Shown here: piece after piece, positions 8,467-16,549 of the stretch
Position numbering within the stretch: the stretch's first letter is position 1
Layout of the letters: the number at the start of each line of letters is the position of its first letter
Source of the DNA: Salidesulfovibrio brasiliensis JCM 12178
Lineage (GTDB): Bacteria; Desulfobacterota; Desulfovibrionia; Desulfovibrionales; Desulfovibrionaceae
Reading direction: 5' to 3'
NCBI RefSeq assembly: GCF_001311825.1
Contig: NZ_BBCB01000006.1
Span: forward strand, 1 to 64,000
Length of the DNA: 64,000 nucleotides
Notes under the pieces: model-generated
Database searches by the model: none
Told to the model about the DNA's origin: nothing
The model's input: the letters and a program-made list of their open reading frames with translations, nothing else
Translations under genes and position numbers: made by a program

Positions 8467-11427
8467 ATGAGCGATTCTGTATCAATCGACGCCAGAGAAG
8501 CACTTGGAAAGCTGAAAAACATGCTATCCGAATCTGCGGAAACGCTTGTTCCGTGGTTTTACGTGAACATGCCGGAATACTATTTCCGGACCCATAATGA
8601 AGACGAACAACTTAAACACCTGCATGCGATCCTGTCGGGGCAGGTACGCTCGGAGCGGCAGGCCGTGCAGCTCAGAAGTCCCTGTGGAACGCGGGTGACG
8701 CACATCTCTCCGGGCGGAGACATGAAAGCGCTGGCCGGGGTTCTGGAGCAATATCGGGATCAGGCTATTCAGGCCGCACGCATTTATTCCAGCAGGGACA
8801 ACACCTTGCGGCTCGACACCTTGTTGTTGGGGGAACAGAAACAGTGTGCCGTGGACGGCCGCGATTACAAAAACGCGCTGGCCGCGCTCAGGGAAACCAA
8901 GCTGCTCATTCCCGAAGAGCAGGATGAATTTGGCAATTTCCTCGCCGGAACCACAGAAGATTACGTAGAAAAGTTCGAAGCTGCCCGGGCAGTCAGGCAT
9001 TTTGAGACCTGCAAGTGCGTTGAGGGTACCGAGCGTGTCCACGTCAATCTTGAGAAGGATGTTCATCCGGGTTTCGACCGTATCAGCATGGCCATGGCCA
9101 ATCCGCCTTCCAAGGCGCTCCTTCTGCTGGCTGTGAAGATTCTCGCTCGTGAGGAGGTCCCGGTGGACCGCGCGTATGGCGATCTCTTCGACAGAGATGA
9201 AGGTGAGACTGTTTCGGTATTCAGCTTCTATCTCGACCGGAAGCAGGTGGACCTCGATCCCGATTCCGAGCGCTGGCAGCGGCTTGAGCGGCAGCTCAAG
9301 GCCATCAAATGGTTCGCCTTCCATGGCCTTGAAGCGCTGGCTGAGGAGGAAGGCTGGGAGATCGGCAAGGTCATGCTCATGCAGGCCGCAGCCGAATTCG
9401 CCCACCAGTTCCTGACCAGCAAGGACATCTACGCGTATTCCTCCAGCAGGATCGTGCATACCATGCTGGACCATCGCGACATTCTCGAAATGCTTTTCAG
9501 CTACTTCGAGGCGCGCTTCGACCCGAACGTGGGCGGCGGGCGCGATGCGCTGGTGGAGCATCGCCGCACTGAAGTGCGGGCCGCCATCAAGACGGTCTCC
9601 GACGACGTGTGCCGGAACATTCTCATCTATATATACCGGTTCTTCCGTTACACGCTTCGCACCAACTACTACATGCCGGACCGCTTCGGGCTGGCGTTCA
9701 GGATGGACCCGCTCATTCTCGCGCCACTGCCCAAGGAAGAGCGGCCCTTCGGTTTCTACTGCTTCCACGGCCCGTACTGCTTCGGCTTCCATGTCCGATA
9801 CCGCGACATGTCGCGCGGCGGCGTGCGGGTGGTGCGAACCTGGAGTCAGGAGCACTTCGAGTTGGAAAGCAACCGTCTCTTCGACGAAGTGACCAAGCTG
9901 GCAAGCGCCCAGCAATTCAAGAACAAGGACATTCCCGAAGGCGGCTCCAAGGCCGTGCTTCTGCTAGGCCCCGAGGGCGAAGTGGACGTGGCCATCAAGA
10001 GCATGGTGGACTCGCTGCTCGACCTCATCGTGGTCCCCGAGGATGCGGGACCGGGCAAGTGGACGCATCCGGCGGTGGTGGACTACCTCGACCGCGAGGA
10101 GATCATCTACCTCGGCCCGGACGAGAACATCACCCCGACCCACGTACAGTGGTTCGTGGACCGAGCCCGTAGACGCGGCTACAAGTGGCCCGCGGCGTTC
10201 ATGAGCTCCAAGCCCAAGGCGGGCATCGGCCACAAACAGTACGGCGTCACCAGTGAAGGGGTCATCGTCTTTGCCGACGAGCTGCTCAAGTCCATGGGCA
10301 TCGACCCGGTCAACGAGCCGTTCACCGTGAAGCTCACCGGCGGTCCGGCCGGAGACGTGGCTTCCAACGTCATGAAGTTCCTCATGCGTGAATACGGCGG
10401 GAACGCCCGAATCCTCGCCATGTCCGACGGCCACGGCGCGGCTTTCGATCCGGAAGGGCTCGACCACGAAGAGCTCATTCGTCTCGTGGAGGGCAACTAC
10501 AAGGCTTCGCACTTCGACCCGGAAAAGCTCTCCGGTCCCGATGCTTTCGCCGTATCCACCGATGATGTGGAGGGCAGGACAATTCGCGACAATCTGCACA
10601 ACGAGGTTGTTGCCGATCTGTTCATCCCTTGCGGCGGCCGTCCGGACACCATCAACATGCAGAATTGGCAGCGGTTCCTGAAGCGCGACGGAAAGCCGTC
10701 CGCCCGGGGCATTGTCGAGGGGGCCAATATCTTCATCTCTGCGGATGCACGGACCAAGCTCGAAGAATCCGGCGTCCTCGTGGTCCCCGGTCCCAGCGCC
10801 AACAAGACCGGCGTCATCTGCTCGTCCTACGAGATACTTGCAGGACTGGTCCTTTCCGAGGGTGAGTTCATTGATCTCAAGGACCGTTATGTGGATCAGG
10901 TGGTGAAGATCCTGCGCAAGCGGGCCCGCGACGAAGCCCGGCTGCTCATGCGCGAATACAAGAGCTGCGGCGGCAAGAGGACTGTCACCGAGCTGGCTTA
11001 CGAGCTCTCACAGCATATCAACCAGCTTGCGGACCTCGTGGTCGAGATGCTTTCGGAAAACGGCGTCTCCGTGGCGGGCAACCCGATCATGAAGGAACTG
11101 GTCTATGATTACTGCCCTGACTCCCTTGTGCAGAATTACGGGGAGCGCATCTTCGAGAGGGTGCCCAAGGCACACCTGCATGCGCTGCTGGGGGCATACA
11201 TATCCGCAAGAATCATGTATCAGGAAGGTCTGAACTGGGCCGAGCGGCTGGCCGATGTGGCCGGGGTCAAGAACCTCATTATGGCCTATCTCCAGCAGGA
11301 GCAGGTGGTTGCCGAATGGGTGCGCGAAGTACGCGAAAGCGGTCTCGGCCACTCCGGTGACATCGCTGACGTTCTGGAGGCGTCCGGTCGCAAGTATCTG
11401 ACCCTGCGCAGCCTCGGCTACGCATAA
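8467..11427 (+). CDS. Large NAD-dependent glutamate dehydrogenase
   Basis: A 986-residue protein of the large glutamate dehydrogenase class, which oxidises glutamate to 2-oxoglutarate and ammonium. The N-terminal half (residues 1-400) is a regulatory extension with few motifs. The catalytic half shows KDIPEGGSKAV near residue 490, the substrate-binding region around KPKAGIGHKQYG, and the nucleotide-binding turn TGGPAGDVASN. Size is near 1000 residues, well above the 450 of classical GDH and below the 1600 of the GDH-180 class. ATG 8467 is chosen for GGAG six bases upstream; the frame is open 39 bases earlier without a ribosome site. The VOC gene follows after 19 bases, implying an amino-acid catabolic operon. 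Confidence 0.88.
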   Translation: MSDSVSIDAREALGKLKNMLSESAETLVPWFYVNMPEYYFRTHNEDEQLKHLHAILSGQVRSERQAVQLRSPCGTRVTHISPGGDMKALAGVLEQYRDQAIQAARIYSSRDNTLRLDTLLLGEQKQCAVDGRDYKNALAALRETKLLIPEEQDEFGNFLAGTTEDYVEKFEAARAVRHFETCKCVEGTERVHVNLEKDVHPGFDRISMAMANPPSKALLLLAVKILAREEVPVDRAYGDLFDRDEGETVSVFSFYLDRKQVDLDPDSERWQRLERQLKAIKWFAFHGLEALAEEEGWEIGKVMLMQAAAEFAHQFLTSKDIYAYSSSRIVHTMLDHRDILEMLFSYFEARFDPNVGGGRDALVEHRRTEVRAAIKTVSDDVCRNILIYIYRFFRYTLRTNYYMPDRFGLAFRMDPLILAPLPKEERPFGFYCFHGPYCFGFHVRYRDMSRGGVRVVRTWSQEHFELESNRLFDEVTKLASAQQFKNKDIPEGGSKAVLLLGPEGEVDVAIKSMVDSLLDLIVVPEDAGPGKWTHPAVVDYLDREEIIYLGPDENITPTHVQWFVDRARRRGYKWPAAFMSSKPKAGIGHKQYGVTSEGVIVFADELLKSMGIDPVNEPFTVKLTGGPAGDVASNVMKFLMREYGGNARILAMSDGHGAAFDPEGLDHEELIRLVEGNYKASHFDPEKLSGPDAFAVSTDDVEGRTIRDNLHNEVVADLFIPCGGRPDTINMQNWQRFLKRDGKPSARGIVEGANIFISADARTKLEESGVLVVPGPSANKTGVICSSYEILAGLVLSEGEFIDLKDRYVDQVVKILRKRARDEARLLMREYKSCGGKRTVTELAYELSQHINQLADLVVEMLSENGVSVAGNPIMKELVYDYCPDSLVQNYGERIFERVPKAHLHALLGAYISARIMYQEGLNWAERLADVAGVKNLIMAYLQQEQVVAEWVREVRESGLGHSGDIADVLEASGRKYLTLRSLGYA

Positions 11428-11446
11428 GGACGAATACGGAGAGCTG

Positions 11447-12532
11447 ATGACGGATACGTTCCGAAATAACGACTCGAAATTGAAGGCCGAGGTTCGGCGC
11501 GTGATGGACTCGCGCGCCGCCTCCGGCCTTGAAGGCATGATCGGCGGCCTTGAGGCCATCGTGATAAACGTGCAGCCGGAACGACAGAAAAGCGCTGTTC
11601 AGCAGCTTCTGGAAACAACCGGGCACGGCTACCGGACCGCTTTCGAGCGAGGTGGTGTTCGCACCTGCGTGCTTGGCCTTGAGGGCAGCGCGGATATTCT
11701 GGTTACTGCCCGGCAGGAGGGGGACAATCCTTTCCGTCCGTTCAACACCGGGCCCAAGGGTGACGCGCTGCCGGACACCCGTCTTGAGACGCTGGTGTTC
11801 AAATGCCCCGAGCTTGAAAAGGTCGTCGAGATCCAGAAGGGCAGGGGCGTGCGGTTCATGACCGACCAACCTGTCCGCACCGATGCGTGGCTGTTCATCC
11901 AGACCGAACCTTCGCCCTACACGGGCAACTCCGTGGGCTACATTCAGTGGCTCGGCGATGAGGGGCAGTATGTGTGCGAAGGGGCTAGCGGGCTGTCGTG
12001 GACCTTCGACAAACCGGATTGGCCGCATCTGGCCGACATCCGCGAGCTTGACCATGCTGCCACCCGTGTCCGCGCCGAGGAGCGTGACAAGGCCATCATC
12101 GAGTTCATGGAGCTGACCAACTACCACTTCGATTTCGCCATCTACGTGGAAGCGCTCAATTCCATCACCAACGTGGCCCGGCTGACCCATGACGATTACG
12201 CCATGGTTTTCACTTCGGGGATCGAGCCGTTTCGTTCCGTGGAGGAGTCCGGCCCGACAGAGCTCTTTATCCATAACTACAACACGCGGGTGCATCACCT
12301 GGCGTTCAGGACTGAAAACATCGTCGAAACCTTCGAGGCGCTCGGCAGGCATGGCATGAAGTTTCTCGTGGAGCTGGTGGGGTCGCCCGAAGAAGGACTC
12401 AGGCAGACCTTTACCGAAGGCTTTGAGGATACCTTCATCGTCAACGAGTATATTCATCGCTACGGCGGGTTCGACGGCTTTTTCACCAAGTCGAACGTAA
12501 CCATGCTCACCAAGGCCACCGAACGGCAGTAA
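11447..12532 (+). CDS. HPPD-like VOC-superfamily protein
   Basis: A 361-residue protein with two vicinal-oxygen-chelate halves, resembling 4-hydroxyphenylpyruvate dioxygenase. Candidate metal ligands are His in ELDHAATRV, His in VHHLAFRTE and Glu in FIVNEYIHR, the last being embedded in a segment that resembles the HPPD C-terminus (GGFDGFF). A classical dioxygenase would need O2, which is odd for an anaerobe, so it may act on a keto acid in another way. The gene sits 19 bases behind glutamate dehydrogenase with GGAGAG as ribosome site, and a strong terminator follows, so the two genes probably form one amino-acid degradation unit. Confidence 0.7.
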   Translation: MTDTFRNNDSKLKAEVRRVMDSRAASGLEGMIGGLEAIVINVQPERQKSAVQQLLETTGHGYRTAFERGGVRTCVLGLEGSADILVTARQEGDNPFRPFNTGPKGDALPDTRLETLVFKCPELEKVVEIQKGRGVRFMTDQPVRTDAWLFIQTEPSPYTGNSVGYIQWLGDEGQYVCEGASGLSWTFDKPDWPHLADIRELDHAATRVRAEERDKAIIEFMELTNYHFDFAIYVEALNSITNVARLTHDDYAMVFTSGIEPFRSVEESGPTELFIHNYNTRVHHLAFRTENIVETFEALGRHGMKFLVELVGSPEEGLRQTFTEGFEDTFIVNEYIHRYGGFDGFFTKSNVTMLTKATERQ

Positions 12533-12554
12533 GGCTTTGCAAAGCAAACCAATA

Positions 12555-12588
12555 CCGGTTCGCTCCGAGCGGGGCGAACCGGTTTTTT
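12555..12588 (+). terminator. Rho-independent terminator after the VOC gene
   Basis: A 12-base stem, CCGGTTCGCTCC with GGGGCGAACCGG (one G-T pair), four-base loop GAGC, then six T. Confidence 0.92.
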
Positions 12589-12680
12589 GTTTCGTGCGCC
12601 TGAAAAATCGTTCAATCCCGGTGTGCGTTTCCTGATTTATCTGATATGGTCCCCGTAAAACTGCATTCAAGGAGAATGAT

Positions 12681-13199
12681 ATGACTGAACGCAAAGACGT
12701 TATTACGTTTCAGGGCAATCCCCTCACGCTGGTCGGCAACCCTTTGACCGTGGGTGACAAGGCCCCGGATTTCAAGCTGCTCGACAATGGACTCGGTGAA
12801 AAGACCATGGCGGACTACAAGGGCAAGACCCTCGTGGTGGTCACGGTGCCTTCGCTCGATACGGCGGTCTGCGACCTCGAAGCCCGCCGCTTCAACAATG
12901 AGGCCGGGAATCTCGGCGACGATGTCCGCACTCTTGTTGTCAGCATGGACCTGCCGTTTGCCCAGAAGCGCTGGAGCGATGCCGTGGGCGTGGAGGCTCT
13001 GGAAACCCTTTCCGATCATCGCGAGGCGTCTCTCGGTGAAGGCTGGGGGCTTTTGATCAAGGAACTTCGGCTGCTTGCGAGGACCATCTATATTGTGGAC
13101 GCCGAGGGCGTGGTCCGATATGAGCAGCTGGTTTCCGAGGTTACAGAAGAACCTGACTACGAGGCAGTCCTGAATGCTGTCAGGAAAATCACATCGTAA
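12681..13199 (+). CDS. tpx: Thiol peroxidase (Tpx) lacking the resolving cysteine
   Basis: A 172-residue atypical 2-Cys peroxiredoxin-type protein that reduces hydroperoxides. The peroxidatic cysteine is Cys64 in SLDTAVCDLE, followed by the family ARRFN. In canonical Tpx the resolving cysteine sits in the motif DLPFAQxRFC; here the segment reads DLPFAQKRWS, with Ser99 at that place. Cys64 is the only cysteine in the protein. It should therefore work as a 1-Cys enzyme that needs an external thiol or protein to resolve the sulfenic acid. The ribosome site AAGGAG precedes ATG 12681. Single-gene unit upstream of the arsR-like gene. Confidence 0.92.
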   Translation: MTERKDVITFQGNPLTLVGNPLTVGDKAPDFKLLDNGLGEKTMADYKGKTLVVVTVPSLDTAVCDLEARRFNNEAGNLGDDVRTLVVSMDLPFAQKRWSDAVGVEALETLSDHREASLGEGWGLLIKELRLLARTIYIVDAEGVVRYEQLVSEVTEEPDYEAVLNAVRKITS

Positions 13200-13213
13200 C
13201 GGGAATCATCCGT

Positions 13214-13219
13214 TATAAT
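13214..13219 (+). promoter_or_regulatory. Candidate -10 box upstream of arsR-like gene
   Basis: A perfect TATAAT lies 84 bases before the regulator start, without an obvious -35 box. A start about seven bases downstream would place the inverted repeat at 13226-13285 at the very 5' end of the transcript. Confidence 0.35.
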
Positions 13220-13225
13220 GCTGTG

Positions 13226-13285
13226 CCTTTTTCCGGTCGGCATGCTATGGTGGCTGCATAAATCCATCGGTCGGCCGGAAAAAGG
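13226..13285 (+). repeat. 11-base inverted repeat in the leader of the arsR-like gene
   Basis: CCTTTTTCCGG at 13226-13236 is exactly complementary to CCGGAAAAAGG at 13275-13285, with 38 bases between. No T-run follows, so it is not a standard terminator; it could be an mRNA leader structure or a weak Tpx transcript end. Confidence 0.55.
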
Positions 13286-13302
13286 ACCAAAAAGGGTGAA
13301 TC

Positions 13303-13659
13303 ATGAGTACGCAAGCCTGTAGCCATACGTCATCGCATCACGATAATGTGGACAAGGTGCACAAGAACATGCTCACGGAGAAGGAGTTCCTTTTCATGGC
13401 AGAGCTGTTCAAGGCGCTCGGCGACTACACGCGTGTTCGCATCCTGCATGCACTCTCGGTTTCCGAGCTTTGTGTCTGCGCTCTTGCCGAAGTGCTTGAA
13501 ATGTCCCAGTCCGCCATTTCCCATCAGCTCAGGTTGCTGCGTGCGGCCCGGTTGGTACGCTACAGGAAGGAAGGGAAGAACGTTTTCTACGCTCTGGACG
13601 ACGAGCATGTCGAAATGCTTCTCAAACAGGGCTTTGCCCACATTTCCGAGGAGGCCTAG
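13303..13659 (+). CDS. ArsR/SmtB-family metal-sensing repressor
   Basis: A 118-residue winged-helix repressor. The N-terminus is His/Cys rich (residues 6-13). The DNA-recognition helix is in MSQSAISHQLRLLR (67-80). Two classical metal sites are suggested: Cys57 and Cys59 in ELCVC (alpha-3), and Asp100, His102, His113, Glu116 near the C-terminus. The spacing of the latter four (2, 11, 3) is the same as the zinc site Asp104-His106-His117-Glu120 of SmtB, so I infer a zinc (or cobalt) sensor. The permease gene follows behind a terminator and a promoter whose spacer contains a palindrome, so the regulator most likely represses that efflux gene. Confidence 0.88.
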   Translation: MSTQACSHTSSHHDNVDKVHKNMLTEKEFLFMAELFKALGDYTRVRILHALSVSELCVCALAEVLEMSQSAISHQLRLLRAARLVRYRKEGKNVFYALDDEHVEMLLKQGFAHISEEA

Positions 13660-13680
13660 CGGCCTCCTCCCTCTTTTTTT
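13648..13680 (+). terminator. Terminator overlapping the arsR-like stop codon
   Basis: GAGGAGGCC (13648-13656) pairs with GGCCTCCTC (13661-13669) and is followed by seven T at 13674-13680. The stop codon lies in the loop. It separates the regulator transcript from the permease promoter. Confidence 0.85.
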
Positions 13681-13692
13681 ACGCACAACATA

Positions 13693-13720
13693 TTGACGTA
13701 TGAGCAATCGTTCATATATT
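13693..13720 (+). promoter_or_regulatory. Promoter with ArsR/SmtB-type operator in the spacer
   Basis: TTGACG (13693-13698) and TATATT (13715-13720) are 16 bases apart. The spacer holds the imperfect palindrome TATGAGC-AATC-GTTCATA (13699-13716), with six of seven arm positions symmetric. This resembles the ATGAAC/GTTCAT half-sites of ArsR/SmtB operators. A repressor bound here would block polymerase directly, giving metal-induced expression of the permease 33 bases downstream. Confidence 0.75.
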
Positions 13721-13752
13721 CTTAATCCAGACTAAAAAGGAAGGGATATAGA

Positions 13753-14793
13753 ATGATGTTGCAGATACTGGCGGAGTCCTGGCATGTGCTGGTGGAGGCC
13801 GCTCCGTATGTTCTTCTCGGCTTTTTCGTTGCCGGGGTTCTCAAGGCGTTTGTCCCGGACAGTTTCATGGCCCGTCATTTGGGCGGTAAGGGTACCACGT
13901 CCGTTTTCAAGGCCGCCATGTTCGGTATTCCGCTGCCGCTTTGCTCCTGCGGGGTTCTTCCTGCGGCCATGGGCATGCGCAAGCAGGGGGCCAGCAAAGG
14001 TGCGGCAACGGCGTTCATGATCTCCACGCCCGAAACCGGTGTGGATTCCATCGCAGTAACCTATGCGCTTCTCGACCCCATCATGACCGTGGTCAGGCCA
14101 GTTTCCGCCTTTGTGACCTCCATGGTCGCAGGGGGTCTGGTCAACATCGGCGACAAGGGGGACGAGCAGGAACCGGCTGCCTCGCCTGATGCCGAGCCAG
14201 CGTGCGGGTGCGGCTGCTCCGAGTCGTGCGATATGGGAAGCAATCCGAGCCGCATGGAGCGGTTGCGCTCCGGAATGGACTATGCGTTCGGCGAGATGAT
14301 CGCCGATATCGGCAAGTGGCTGCTCATAGGCGTTGTCATTGCCGGTCTCATCGGGACGCTCATCCCCGATTCGTTCTTTAGGGAATACGTGGGGCAGGGT
14401 TTCATGCCGCTGCTCATCATGCTTGCTGTGGGGCTGCCGCTTTACGTCTGCGCCACGGCATCCACCCCCATTGCGGCCTCGCTGGTGCTCAAGGGGCTTT
14501 CCCCGGGGGCGGCGCTGGTCTTTCTGCTGGCCGGTCCCGCAACCAACGGGGCAACGCTCACCGTGATGTTCAAGGTGCTCGGGCAGCGCGCGGCGGTTGC
14601 CTATCTTGTCGCCATAGCAGTGTGTTCTGTGGCCCTCGGGTGGCTTACCGACAGGCTTTATGCTGCTCTTGATCTCGACATCACTGCCGTGCTGAGCGGG
14701 GCGGAAGAGGCCCTGCCGGAATGGGTCGGCGTGGCTTCGGCGCTGGTACTTCTGGCGCTTATTGTCCGAACGTTTCTAGTTCGGCGAAGCTGA
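13753..14793 (+). CDS. SO_0444-type heavy-metal (Cu/Zn) efflux permease
   Basis: A 346-residue polytopic membrane protein of the permease family that includes YraQ and SO_0444. It has two similar halves of several membrane helices each, both with a conserved small-residue loop: PLPLCSCGVLPAA near residue 65 and the corresponding VCATASTPIAAS near 240. Between them is a cytoplasmic loop with a Cys cluster (residues 140-165, CGCGCSESC) that could bind metal. Family members expel Cu or Zn. Its promoter carries a palindrome suited to the neighbouring SmtB-like regulator, which supports metal export. ATG 13753 follows AAGGAAGGGA. Closed by its own terminator. Confidence 0.85.
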   Translation: MMLQILAESWHVLVEAAPYVLLGFFVAGVLKAFVPDSFMARHLGGKGTTSVFKAAMFGIPLPLCSCGVLPAAMGMRKQGASKGAATAFMISTPETGVDSIAVTYALLDPIMTVVRPVSAFVTSMVAGGLVNIGDKGDEQEPAASPDAEPACGCGCSESCDMGSNPSRMERLRSGMDYAFGEMIADIGKWLLIGVVIAGLIGTLIPDSFFREYVGQGFMPLLIMLAVGLPLYVCATASTPIAASLVLKGLSPGAALVFLLAGPATNGATLTVMFKVLGQRAAVAYLVAIAVCSVALGWLTDRLYAALDLDITAVLSGAEEALPEWVGVASALVLLALIVRTFLVRRS

Positions 14794-14804
14794 GGATGAT
14801 TTGG

Positions 14805-14824
14805 GGCCCCGCAAGGGGCCTTTT
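14805..14824 (+). terminator. Terminator of the efflux permease
   Basis: GGCCCC and GGGGCC with loop GCAA, followed by TTTTCTTTTC. Confidence 0.8.
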
Positions 14825-14879
14825 CTTTTCTTCCGGGGGCTTTCGTGATAAAGAGTGCGAAACAATTCGGGGGACGAAT

Positions 14880-15812
14880 ATGAAATTCCGCTTCTTGCTT
14901 CTGGCGCTCACGCTCATGCTGGCTGTTCCTCAGGGAGCCGCAGCCGCAAATTCGAAAATCCGCTTCGGAATTCTGCCTGTTCTGGACACGCTGCCGCTTC
15001 AGGTGGCCAAGGCTGAAAAGCTTTTTGAAAAGAACGCCATCGAGGTGGAACTGATTCCCTTCTCGTCCGCGCTGGAACGCGACACCGCGCTCAAGGCCGG
15101 GCAGCTCGACGGCTTCTTCGGCGACCTGGTGGCAACCTTCATGCTTATCGACAAGGGTGCGCCCATGCTCATCGCCACCACCAGCTACAGTACCACGCCC
15201 GGTCAGCCCATGTTCGGCATCGTCTCCTCCCCGGAAGAGAGCGGCAAAGGGTTGAGCAACCTTGAGGGAGCGTCCATCGCCATTTCCCGCTCTACGATTA
15301 TCGAATTTCTGCTCGACAAGATCATGGAGCGCAACGAGCTTCCCAAGGATTATTTCAACCGGGTTGAGATCAAGAAGATTCCCATTCGTCTCCAGATGCT
15401 GCTTTCAGATGAAATCGATCTCGCATTGTTACCGGAGCCGCTCATGTCCCTGACCCGCTTCAAGGGCGGCTGTATCGTGGTCACGGCCGAAAATCTCGGC
15501 ATTCCTCTGACCGTGCTGAACCTGCATCGCCGCTATTTTGAAGGCAAAGGCAAGGACTACATGCGTTTCATGTCCGCGTATGTCGAGGCCCTTGAGATGC
15601 TGAAGAAGAACCCGGAAACGTATCGTGATCTCATGGCGAAGACCTGCCGTATCCCGCCGCCGTTGGCCAAGGATTTCCCCATCTATTCCTTCCCGATGCC
15701 GAGCCTGCCGTCTGCCGAGCAGCTCAACGAGGTGCAGGACTGGATGATCGGGCATGAGCTTTTGGAAAAGCGCATTCCGCGCGACTGGGCCGTTTCGCCC
15801 ATAGCCCCGTAA
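14880..15812 (+). CDS. ABC transporter substrate-binding protein, NMT1/TauA/SsuA-like
   Basis: A 310-residue periplasmic protein with a cleavable signal (residues 1-23, ending AAAA). The mature part begins with SKIRFGILPVLDTLPLQVAK and has the fold markers of the NMT1/ThiY-like family, including the hinge segment GQLDGFFGDLVATF near 80 and ISRSTIIEFLLDK. These bind sulfonates, nitrate, taurine or pyrimidine precursors. ATG 14880 lies after GGGGGAC; the open frame extends upstream without a start signal. The ATPase gene follows after 2 bases and the permease overlaps that gene, so the three form one importer operon. In a sulfate reducer sulfonate uptake is plausible but not proven. Confidence 0.85.
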   Translation: MKFRFLLLALTLMLAVPQGAAAANSKIRFGILPVLDTLPLQVAKAEKLFEKNAIEVELIPFSSALERDTALKAGQLDGFFGDLVATFMLIDKGAPMLIATTSYSTTPGQPMFGIVSSPEESGKGLSNLEGASIAISRSTIIEFLLDKIMERNELPKDYFNRVEIKKIPIRLQMLLSDEIDLALLPEPLMSLTRFKGGCIVVTAENLGIPLTVLNLHRRYFEGKGKDYMRFMSAYVEALEMLKKNPETYRDLMAKTCRIPPPLAKDFPIYSFPMPSLPSAEQLNEVQDWMIGHELLEKRIPRDWAVSPIAP

Positions 15813-15814
15813 CC

Positions 15815-16549
15815 ATGCTGCGGGCAGAGGCACTGGAAAAACGGTTCGGCGCTGAAGCCGTCCTGAACAACGTCTCCTTTTCCCTTGGGGAAGAGGAGAC
15901 GATTGCCGTTGTTGGGCCGTCCGGCTGCGGCAAGACAACGCTTCTCTACATGCTGTGCGGCCTCAGTGCACCGTCCGCCGGGCAGGTCCTGCTCGACGGA
16001 AAGCCCGTCAACGGCCCGCGTTCGGATATTTCCATTATTCTGCAGGACTATGGCCTGTTGCCGTGGAAGACGGTGCTGGATAACGTGGCGCTCGGTCTCA
16101 AGGTGCAGGGCGTTGGAAGGCGGAAACGGCTTCAGCGGGCCGAGGCTGTGCTTGATGAACTGGGCATCGCCGCCAAGGCTGGTGATTATCCCGGCACGCT
16201 CTCGGGCGGACAGCAACAGCGGGTGGCCATAGCCAGAGCCTTTGTGACACGGCCGAGGCTGATGCTGCTTGACGAGCCGTTTTCCTCGCTGGACGCCATG
16301 ACCCGCGAAAAGATGCAGGGCATCATGCTCAACGTCTGGAGCAGGCGGCGCGTGCCCTCGGTGTTGGTGACCCATAGTCTTGAGGAGGCCGTAACCCTCG
16401 GGCGCAAGATTCTTGTTCTCGGCGGCAGTCCCGCCACCCCGGTTGCCTGCTTTGACAATCCCGGCTTCGGCGACCCGGACCTCAAGACCACGGATGCAGG
16501 CTTCGCCATGCTCCGCGATATCCGCAAAACGCTGGAGGAACGGTGGTAG
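15815..16549 (+). CDS. ABC transporter ATPase, TauB/SsuB-like
   Basis: A 244-residue nucleotide-binding subunit. Walker A is GPSGCGKTT, the Q-loop is ILQDYGLLPW, the signature LSGGQQQR, Walker B LMLLDEPFSSLD and the switch His in VLVTHSLEEA. The C-terminal tail is short, as in the nitrate/sulfonate/taurine class. It starts two bases after the binding-protein gene and its last codons overlap the permease start, so translation is coupled. It would energise import of the ligand bound by the 14880 protein. Confidence 0.92.
   Translation: MLRAEALEKRFGAEAVLNNVSFSLGEEETIAVVGPSGCGKTTLLYMLCGLSAPSAGQVLLDGKPVNGPRSDISIILQDYGLLPWKTVLDNVALGLKVQGVGRRKRLQRAEAVLDELGIAAKAGDYPGTLSGGQQQRVAIARAFVTRPRLMLLDEPFSSLDAMTREKMQGIMLNVWSRRRVPSVLVTHSLEEAVTLGRKILVLGGSPATPVACFDNPGFGDPDLKTTDAGFAMLRDIRKTLEERW

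Noticed and set aside
8524-9915. A 463-codon frame antisense to glutamate dehydrogenase
   Set aside because: Codon-shadow of the dehydrogenase; no ribosome site or recognisable protein.
11279-12694. A 471-codon frame antisense to the VOC gene
   Set aside because: It runs across the strong terminator of the VOC gene, which would be impossible for a normal minus-strand gene, and has no motif.
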